Assembly: GCF_002127325.2 (NCBI RefSeq) | Contig: NC_035433.2 | Coordinates: forward strand, 14,124,611 to 14,188,610 | DNA: 64,000 bases | Source of the DNA: Helianthus annuus | Lineage: Eukaryota > Streptophyta > Magnoliopsida > Asterales > Asteraceae | Direction of reading: 5' to 3' | In this document: positions 57,357-64,000 of the stretch, one piece after another | Position numbering within the stretch: position 1 is the first letter of the stretch | Layout of the letters: the number at the start of each line of letters is the position of its first letter | Notes under the pieces: model-generated | Told to the model about the DNA's origin: nothing | What the model saw: the letters and a program-made list of their open reading frames with translations, nothing else | Database searches by the model: none | Translations under genes and position numbers: made by a program

Positions 57357-60300
57357 CTTAATGGTTTGGAATGTTAGGGGCTTGAACCATCCCCTGAAAC
57401 AACGAGAGGTTCGGAAACTAATTTCGGATAATCATCTTAATGTTTGTGCCATTTTGGAGTCGCATGTTAATAATTCAAATCTGGATAGAGTCTGCAAAGG
57501 GGTGTTCAGAACGTGGGATTGGTATTCCAATAGTAGTTCCTGCTCGAGGGGAACTAGGATTATTCTGGGCTGGAATAAGGAGTTAGTAGACCTTCTGGTG
57601 ATTCATCAAACAGATCAGGTAATCCATGTGCAAACTCGGTTCAAGTTGGATGATAAGATCTTCTTTTGCTCGTTCGTTTATGCTGAGAATAAGTACCAGG
57701 ATAGAAGAGAGCTTTGGAATAACTTATGCTTGCACAAAAATTTTGTTAAGGATAGGCCGTGGGTGGTGCTGGGTGATTTTAACTCGGCTTTAACTATGGA
57801 TGATTGTGTAGTGGGTTCGTCTACTATTTCTATTGGCATGAGAGACTTCTATGAATGTGTTCAACATAATGAGCTGGTTGATATTAAGAGCCATGGAATG
57901 CACTTTACCTGGAATCAAAAACCAAAACAAGGTATCGGTGTGATTAAAAAGATTGATAGAATCATGGGGAATATTCATTTTTTGGATATGTATCCGGATG
58001 CTTATGCTCTTTTCCACCCTTTCCGTATTTCGGACCATACGCCGTGTTTGCTTTTCCTATCCTGTCATAAACATAATCGGCCTAAACCTTTTAAGTTTGC
58101 TAATTTCCTTGCAACCAAAGAGGGTTTTATTCAATGTGTTTCGAATGAATGGAGTAAGGAGGTTCAAGGTGTTGCTATGTTCTCAGTTGTAAAAAAGCTT
58201 ACCTTTTTGAAATCTCCTCTTAGACGTCTTCTATACAAGCAAGGTAACCTCCATGAAAAGGTTGAGACGTTGAGGTTAAAGTTAGATGAGGTTCAAAAGG
58301 CGTTAGATGCTAATCCGCTAGATGTTGGCCTTAGAGAGGAAGAGTCTATTCGGCTTAAAGAGTTCCGATCAGCTGCTTATGATGAAGAATGTTTTCTAAA
58401 GCAAAAAGCTAAAGCGGAATGGTTGGCGGCGGGTGATTCTAACACAAAATTTTTCCATGACAGTGTGAAAACAAGGAATGCGTTTAACAAGATCCTTCAA
58501 ATTAAAGATATCCATGGCAATCAGTTCAAAGGTGATGATGTTTATGCAGCCTTGGTTAATCATTATGCTGATTTCTTGGGGTCGGCTCATAATGTGGAAA
58601 AACTTGAGGTTAATGGTTTGTTCAGTACTACTTTGGATCCAACGGTTGCAGCCTCTATGATTCGTCAGGTTACTCGAGAGGAGGTAAAAAGTGCCATGTT
58701 CTCTATTGGCGAGAATAAGGCCCCTGGCCCGGATGGGTACACTTCGGCGTTCTTTAAAAACTCTTGGGAAGTTGTTGGGGATGAAGTTACGAAAGCCATT
58801 TTGGATTTCTTTAGCAATGGGAAGCTGCTGAAACAAATCAACCACACCACCATAGCGTTGGTTCCAAAGGTTCCTACCCCGAATTCGGTTAGTGACTATC
58901 GGACCATCTCTTGTTGCAATGTGATTTATAAGTGTATCAGCAAAATAATTACTGACAGATTAAAAGGTAGTCTGGATTATCTGGTGAATATTAGCCAATC
59001 TGCTTTTGTCCCTGGTAGAAAGATTTCGGATAATATTCTCCTTACGCAGGAGTTGATGCATAACTATCACCTGAATGTTGGGCCTCCTAGATGTGCATTC
59101 AAGATTGATATCCAAAAGGCTTACGATACAGTCAGTTGGTCCTTTCTGGAAGATATTTTAATAGCGTTTGGATTTCCTCTCAAAATGGTTGGTTGGGTTA
59201 TGACGTGTGTTAGCACTGTTTCCTACTCTTTGAGCATAAATGGCAACCTCCACGGGTATTTCAAGGGCAAACGGGGGCTGAGACAGGGGGACCCGGTTTC
59301 CCCCTATCTTTTTACTTTGGTTATGGAGGCTCTATCGATTATTCTTCATAATGCAGCTTCTTCGAGCAATGCATTCAGATATCATATTCATTGTAAAAAG
59401 CAGAAGATTATCAATGTCACTTTTGCCGATGACTTGTTCATTTTTGCGAATGCTGATGTTGTTTCCGCCAAGATTCTTCGAGATGCTCTTGATCGGTTTT
59501 CTATGGTCTCGGGGTTGATTCCTAACATGATGAAAAGTACGGCTTTTTTTGGTAATGTTCCGCAATCGGTTAAAAGAGAAATCCTTAATATTATGCCATT
59601 TCAAGAGGGTGTTCTCCCGGTTCGTTATTTGGGTGTACCTCTAATTTCGTCTAAACTCTCGTATAAGGATTGTAAGGTTCTGGTAGAGAAAATGGATAAG
59701 AAAATTCACAACTGGACGACCAAATCTTTATCGTTTGCAGGTAGGCTACAGTTGGTTAATTCGGTCCTTTCGGCGATGCATATCTACTGGGCTACGGTAT
59801 TTTTATTGCCTACTAGAATTGTCAAAGATTTGGAGAAACGTATGCGAGATTTCCTATGGTCAGGTAACTATCATAAGACTGTAAAACCAAAGGTGGCTTG
59901 GAAGACTGTATGTCTTCCGAAGACCGAGGGAGGATTGGGTATTCGTAGCATATCGGATGTGAACAAGGCATTGTTATCTTCTCATATTTGGAGCATTCTA
60001 TCCAACCGGAAATCATTATGGGTCCAATGGGTTCATTCTTACAAGCTTAAGGGTCGTAGCTTCTGGGAGATTCCGTATAGGGGCCGTATGACATGGGGAT
60101 GGAGAAAGCTTCTTGCTAATCGGAGCCTCATCCGTCCTTACATCTGGAAGTCTATAGGGAATGGTGTGGAAACTAATGCTTGGAGCGATACATGGAGCAG
60201 TGTGGGTCCCCTTCGTGCTTTTATTACTCCTAGACGTATTGCTAATGCAGGTTTCAGCTTGCAATCGTCCCTAGCAGAGCTGGTGTCTCAAGATGGGCAA

Positions 60301-61023
60301 TGGTGCTGGCCGACCGCTTGGTTTGATCTATTCCCAGTTTTAATTAACATGCTGGTCCCTAATTTAAGCGATAATTCACGAGATCGGTTGGTTTGGAAAG
60401 ACTTGGAAGGGAACAATCGTCCATTTTCCTCTTGGGAGGTTTGGAATAATATTCGGCATCATGCTAGTAAAGTTCAATGGGGGAATTTGGTTTGGTTCAA
60501 ACAATGCATTCCTAGACATGCTTTCCATGTTTGGTTGGTTATTCAAAACAAATTGAAGACTCAAGATCGTCTCTCTGTGTGGGAAGCGGGAAGTGAAACA
60601 AATTTAAATCTTATGTGCTGCCCTTTATGCTGTAATAACAGAGATTCCCGAGACCATCTATTTTTCGAATGCTCTTTTTCTTCGCAGATTTGGAACCATC
60701 TAAGGTGTCTTACTAATATGGAAGACGTTAACGGGAGCTGGACCGAAGTCATGGCGTGGATGACTCATAATTCATCTTTACAAAAGCCTGACAATGTTGT
60801 TAGTCGATTGGTAGTTGCAGCTGCTTCCTACTTTATATGGCAAGAACGAAATAGCAGACTATTTTCAAGTATCCATCGGACGGCTATGGTAGTGTCTCAA
60901 GAGATTATTTATACTGTGCGGTTGCGGCTCATGTCCCTCAAGTTTAAACGTAGATTTGAAAATGGTAGCTTGGTGGATAAATGGAAGATCCCTGGAAACA
61001 ATATAGAGATCGATCCCGGCTAG
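57349..61023 (+). CDS. LINE ORF2: endonuclease-reverse transcriptase, 1224 aa, intact
   Basis: Overlaps the ORF1 stop by 8 nt (ATGGGTAG) in another frame, so translation may be coupled. An N-terminal APE-like endonuclease spans about 1-235, with N8 (VWNVRGLN), E37, GDFN at 142-145 and SDH at 228-230. RT: KAPGPDGY at about 457-464, catalytic D587 in FKIDIQKAYD, RQGDP-SPYLF at 645-655, FADD at 692-695. A C-terminal zinc region has C1090, C1091, C1094, H1103 and C1108. There is no RNase H domain, which some plant LINEs have. The protein would nick the target and reverse transcribe LINE RNA from the nick. All recognised catalytic residues are present and no stop interrupts the frame. With ORF1 frameshifted, this copy might act only with ORF1 protein supplied by another element. 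Confidence 0.93.
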   Translation: MGSLMVWNVRGLNHPLKQREVRKLISDNHLNVCAILESHVNNSNLDRVCKGVFRTWDWYSNSSSCSRGTRIILGWNKELVDLLVIHQTDQVIHVQTRFKLDDKIFFCSFVYAENKYQDRRELWNNLCLHKNFVKDRPWVVLGDFNSALTMDDCVVGSSTISIGMRDFYECVQHNELVDIKSHGMHFTWNQKPKQGIGVIKKIDRIMGNIHFLDMYPDAYALFHPFRISDHTPCLLFLSCHKHNRPKPFKFANFLATKEGFIQCVSNEWSKEVQGVAMFSVVKKLTFLKSPLRRLLYKQGNLHEKVETLRLKLDEVQKALDANPLDVGLREEESIRLKEFRSAAYDEECFLKQKAKAEWLAAGDSNTKFFHDSVKTRNAFNKILQIKDIHGNQFKGDDVYAALVNHYADFLGSAHNVEKLEVNGLFSTTLDPTVAASMIRQVTREEVKSAMFSIGENKAPGPDGYTSAFFKNSWEVVGDEVTKAILDFFSNGKLLKQINHTTIALVPKVPTPNSVSDYRTISCCNVIYKCISKIITDRLKGSLDYLVNISQSAFVPGRKISDNILLTQELMHNYHLNVGPPRCAFKIDIQKAYDTVSWSFLEDILIAFGFPLKMVGWVMTCVSTVSYSLSINGNLHGYFKGKRGLRQGDPVSPYLFTLVMEALSIILHNAASSSNAFRYHIHCKKQKIINVTFADDLFIFANADVVSAKILRDALDRFSMVSGLIPNMMKSTAFFGNVPQSVKREILNIMPFQEGVLPVRYLGVPLISSKLSYKDCKVLVEKMDKKIHNWTTKSLSFAGRLQLVNSVLSAMHIYWATVFLLPTRIVKDLEKRMRDFLWSGNYHKTVKPKVAWKTVCLPKTEGGLGIRSISDVNKALLSSHIWSILSNRKSLWVQWVHSYKLKGRSFWEIPYRGRMTWGWRKLLANRSLIRPYIWKSIGNGVETNAWSDTWSSVGPLRAFITPRRIANAGFSLQSSLAELVSQDGQWCWPTAWFDLFPVLINMLVPNLSDNSRDRLVWKDLEGNNRPFSSWEVWNNIRHHASKVQWGNLVWFKQCIPRHAFHVWLVIQNKLKTQDRLSVWEAGSETNLNLMCCPLCCNNRDSRDHLFFECSFSSQIWNHLRCLTNMEDVNGSWTEVMAWMTHNSSLQKPDNVVSRLVVAAASYFIWQERNSRLFSSIHRTAMVVSQEIIYTVRLRLMSLKFKRRFENGSLVDKWKIPGNNIEIDPG

Positions 61024-61238
61024 TTAATTGTGTTTTGCATTTGTCTTTTAGTCGTTTTGGTTGGTCGTGCTTGTTAGTTAGCTAGTTTGTGGCCGTTTGT
61101 GTCTAGTTGTGTTTGTTGGGATGTTTGTTCCTAGTGTTGGGTTGTCAACGCTAGTTTGGGTGTGGTATTTCAGCCACACTTTTGTTCTTATTGGTTTTTA
61201 ATGAAATTCACCGGGGTAACCCTTTACCCAAAAAAAAA
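61024..61238 (+). other. LINE 3' UTR with terminal stem-loop
   Basis: GT-rich 3' UTR ending GGGTAA-CCCT-TTACCC (6-bp stem, 4-nt loop) directly before the A tract. The same stem-loop ends the LINE at 42284; at 18589 one pair is G-U. Confidence 0.75.
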
Positions 61239-61246
61239 AAATAGCG

Positions 61247-62844
61247 CAATTAACATAACGCCTATCTAAACCCGGATTTCGACACCAAACCTTTTACTCA
61301 CTGTTGTAAAATAATATTTTGGGATTTTTAAAGATTTTTAATTATTTTTAACCTGCTCATAACCTGCGGTTATGGCAACGGTTCGGTAAATACCGAATAT
61401 ACCCTTTTCGGCCATAACTTGAGTTCTACAAGGTCTTTTGACCCGATTCCAGTTGCTACTGATTTTAAATAATAAATAAAGTATTTTAGACTTTATAAAC
61501 TGTTCGGAAAACTCGGATTTCCTGTAGAACTCAGAAAACCTCTTTTATAATCTTTAAAAAGACCAAAATACCCCTACGGGGCATAATACGAACTTAAACT
61601 CGTTACGGGCATTACGGAAGGTATCCTACTGATACCACAACCTCTTTAAGGCATATTGACTTAGGAAATCAGTGTAGGACTTCCACGGTTACCCGTTGCG
61701 CCTTTAGCGCGCACGGTTCGGCTTATGTAACTAGTTTACATAAATTAGCCGAAACGGGCCAAACCATATTGTTTGGACCCCAAAATCCAGAGTATGATTA
61801 TTATACCCATATAAAACAAGTCTTCAAACTTGTTGGGTCAAAATCACACTCCATTCACGGTTTTCGCCTTTCACGCGATTAAACCGTAACTATACTTTGA
61901 AACCGGCCGGTCTAAGCTACGGCAAATATAAAGACCCATTAGGATTCTAATAGGTTATTTTAAAACCTTCGTTCCAGAATAGGAGACCAGTAAAAGCTAT
62001 CTGTGATTTACTCAATTAAGGATTATACTTGCAAAGGTAAATACTTTTAACTTATTTTCCGTTATACGGGCTTGGGTTACGGTATCTAAAATACCGCTTG
62101 GTCGGGCAATTGACCCCAATTCATTAATAGTTGGGTATTATCAATGTGACCCGTTTAAAAACTGTTTTGTTGGCTTAAAGCCTTTGGGGGCTTAATGACC
62201 ATGTCCCGGATATCCTTGGCAGCATTTACGAATGGCCACGACCTTGACATCCCAGTGTAGGCGTACACCCGGCATTATGTCTATAACTATAAAAGTATAG
62301 CCGTTGGTTACCCGCCACGGTGTTATATACTATGTGGTGTGTCTATTAAACTTTAACCCGATACGACTCGGGCGACCAAACGCATAGTAACATGTAATTC
62401 TTTACAAGATTTGATTATAAATTATCCCAAGTTATAAGGAGTTTGTGCCTTGAGCATTTAAACCAATTTTATTAAACATATTACAAAAAGTGTCAGTTGA
62501 ATGTATTTACCAGTGTAAACTGACGTATTTTCCCCAAAAAGACTAAATGCAGGTACTAGGCGTAATTGGCTGGGATTTCTCCTTAGCATCATTAGAAGTC
62601 TCGCAAGCTTAAGATGCCTGAAGTCTGTTGAACAATATTTTGATATTATTATTTGATCCCCTGTGGATTATTATTTCAACAATGGTGATACATTGATATT
62701 ACACTTAATGTTGAAATATATTATCTTATTGCTTCCGCTGTGCATTCATATATATTGTGTTGTTTAACTATAATGTTGCCAACTACGTCACGGTAATCCC
62801 CCACCGGGCCCACCGGTGAGACACGTGGAAATCGGGGTGTGACA
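61247..62844 (+). mobile_element. 3' LTR of element C, second part
   Basis: Resumes the LTR after the LINE and ends GGGGTGTGACA, followed by the duplication TGCAC (62845-62849). The total LTR without the LINE is about 3.36 kb. An acceptor-like ATGCAG|GTACTAGG lies near 62553. No coding content. Confidence 0.92.
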
Positions 62845-62849
62845 TGCAC

Positions 62850-64000
62850 ACATAATAATAATGTGGGGTGCATGCGAATCCTAGTGAGCCTTAACAAGTG
62901 GAAAAGGGGTTCTGTTCCGTTATTTGATCAATGTGAAACATAACAAACCAACAGGGGCCATAGCAGTGATTGTCCCCTACTCGAACGTGAACTTTTCATT
63001 CCTCTCTCGATCCTTTTTAATCTCGATGCTATCGAGTATTACCTGAACACCCATCTGAACACCTAGCGAACCGTATAAAATGTTAGGTGCCTATACGAAC
63101 ATCCCTGGGTTGGATGTCGCGGCGTCAAATGATTAATCGATACCTTTGTCACTCCTCTTCGCTTGTTGGAACTCATGTACCGACATCTTAGATCCCGAAG
63201 TGTGATCACTCCTACAATACCCTAGCAACAGACCGTGTGTTACTCAAACAACTCGTAATATTGATGGAAAGGGGGATGAGCGTAGTATTATACCGATCTC
63301 AGTACTCTGACGACCCTGGTTACCGGCAACGAGCACCAGCGAATTGGCTTCAATCGAATCCTTAACCCTTGTCAGCAACTCATGGGAGTCAACTCTTACG
63401 AATCAATCGAGGCATAAGTGATGATAATTGACCTTAGGGTGGTATGCGTAACTGCCAGCGCGATGAGTAGCGTTTTAGGACGTGGCTCAGAATGCGAAAA
63501 GATAGACTATGATGGTGAAGAATCGTAGGGCTTCATTTCGAGCAACGACATTGGGGGCAACAGTCACAGCGACAACAAGGTATTCGTAACCCTAGCCTAC
63601 AGTAAGGAAACTAAGGTGCCTACAACATGGATTGGCCGTAGTTAAGTTAAGAGGACAACGATCAAAGGAACAACGACCGTACTTGGAATCCTAGTAATGA
63701 AAACAACAACACCAGAAATGATGCTTTTGAAAGGACATTTAGAATTGGCGTGGGCGACGTCAGGACTTTAACGACATGGTAGATAGTATGAGTAGCAATC
63801 CGCTTCGTCTCTGTTCCGTTTGACCCTGATGCTTCTAAGAGTTTGAACCTGTTGTGGAATCGGCTGATGGCTAGACAATGGAAACCTCATATGATCGTTG
63901 GGATGCAAACACGACCTTGTGGGACAAGAGTTCGACATAGACCTTTCTCCTGTTATTCTTGATAGATGTACCCTGTGAGGAGGCAATTATATGCACCCCT
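62850..64000 (+). pseudogene. Decayed gag-protease region of the 46.9-kb chromovirus
   Basis: Internal sequence resuming after element C. No long ORF. In broken frames near 63720-63970 I can see resemblance to the E1 knuckle-protease segment: FRIGVGD (E1 FVIGAGE), FVSVPFDPDAS (E1 [13 protein letters not shown]) and EFDIDLSPVIL (E1 [11 protein letters not shown]). The DSG active site is not conserved. 62850-63500 shows no recognisable feature. Confidence 0.5.

Larger units (their letters stand above)
55252..61238 (+). mobile_element. Full-length L1-type LINE (about 6.0 kb)
   Basis: Flanked by AAATAGCG at 55244-55251 and 61239-61246 (the duplication may share A residues with the tail). It has a 444-nt 5' UTR, ORF1, an overlapping ORF2, a 3' UTR, the terminal CACCGGGGTAACCC / TTTACCC and a short A tract. 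The uninterrupted target is seen in the C 5' LTR at 49060. Confidence 0.95.
47300..62844 (+). mobile_element. Chromovirus element C with deleted 5' half and a LINE in its 3' LTR
   Basis: Starts TGTAACACCTCG at 47300, ends GGGGTGTGACA at 62844, flanked by TGCAC duplications. Order: 5' LTR part (47300-49857), B-LTR fragment (49858-50845), pol from mid-RT (50846-53451), hairpin and purine tract, 3' LTR (53487-55251 and 61247-62844) split by a full-length LINE. Confidence 0.93.

Overview
The window is repeat-rich plant DNA. I found no host protein gene, tRNA or rRNA gene. The coding capacity I recognise belongs to retrotransposons: Ty3/gypsy chromoviruses of Tekay/Del type, an Athila-like Ty3 element, a gag-only Ty1/copia element and L1-type LINEs with DUF4283 ORF1 proteins. 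Primer-binding sites match plant initiator tRNA-Met (TGGTATCAGAGC) and tRNA-Asp (TGGCGCCGTTGCCGGGGA). A dicot is likely and Asteraceae is my guess from the general look of these elements. The species cannot be fixed from sequence alone.

Layout. 1-1400: 5' part of a LINE on the minus strand, beside the PBS and 5' LTR (1425-3885) of a minus-strand LTR element. That element is inserted in a copia-like element (3886-8638) that has gag and a 3' LTR but no pol. 8639-20940: three directly repeated copies of a long minus-strand chromovirus LTR (element M), carrying a solo LTR (B, 9619-12119, TSD GTCGC) and a 5'-truncated LINE (17815-18589). 20941-37030: decayed pol of M, split by a complete very young chromovirus E1 (22788-32547, TSD ACCAA, 1512-codon spliced gag-pol) and by a solo LTR (33622-36664, TSD ACATG). 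37031-39390: remnant of the other M LTR, entered by an Athila-like element (39391 to about 44209), which itself holds a 5'-truncated LINE. 44210-47299: LINE scrap, then the LTR end, PBS and leader of another chromovirus. Its internal region is interrupted by chromovirus C (47300-62844, TSD TGCAC) and resumes, heavily decayed, to the window end. C has a deleted 5' half patched by part of a B LTR, a nearly intact pol, and a 3' LTR split by a full-length LINE (55252-61238) with two ORFs.

Insertion order can be read from the nesting. M and the leader element at 46.9 kb are old. C came later (LTRs about 1% apart by eye) and then took the full-length LINE. E1 is youngest: its two LTRs differ by three substitutions and one indel over 2380 bp.

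The most interesting signals are non-coding. (1) A probable intron inside the R-U5 part of the LTR occurs in three different LTR families, with matching donor and acceptor blocks and complementary ends. E1 has a second short intron in gag. (2) A 19-nt hairpin with compensatory base changes sits 17-19 nt before the 3' LTR in every chromovirus 3' end present. (3) GC-rich short-motif modules, different in each family, lie upstream of the LTR TATA boxes; several have a strict 21-nt register. (4) A doubled polypurine-tract/LTR-start junction appears to have moved an LTR boundary.
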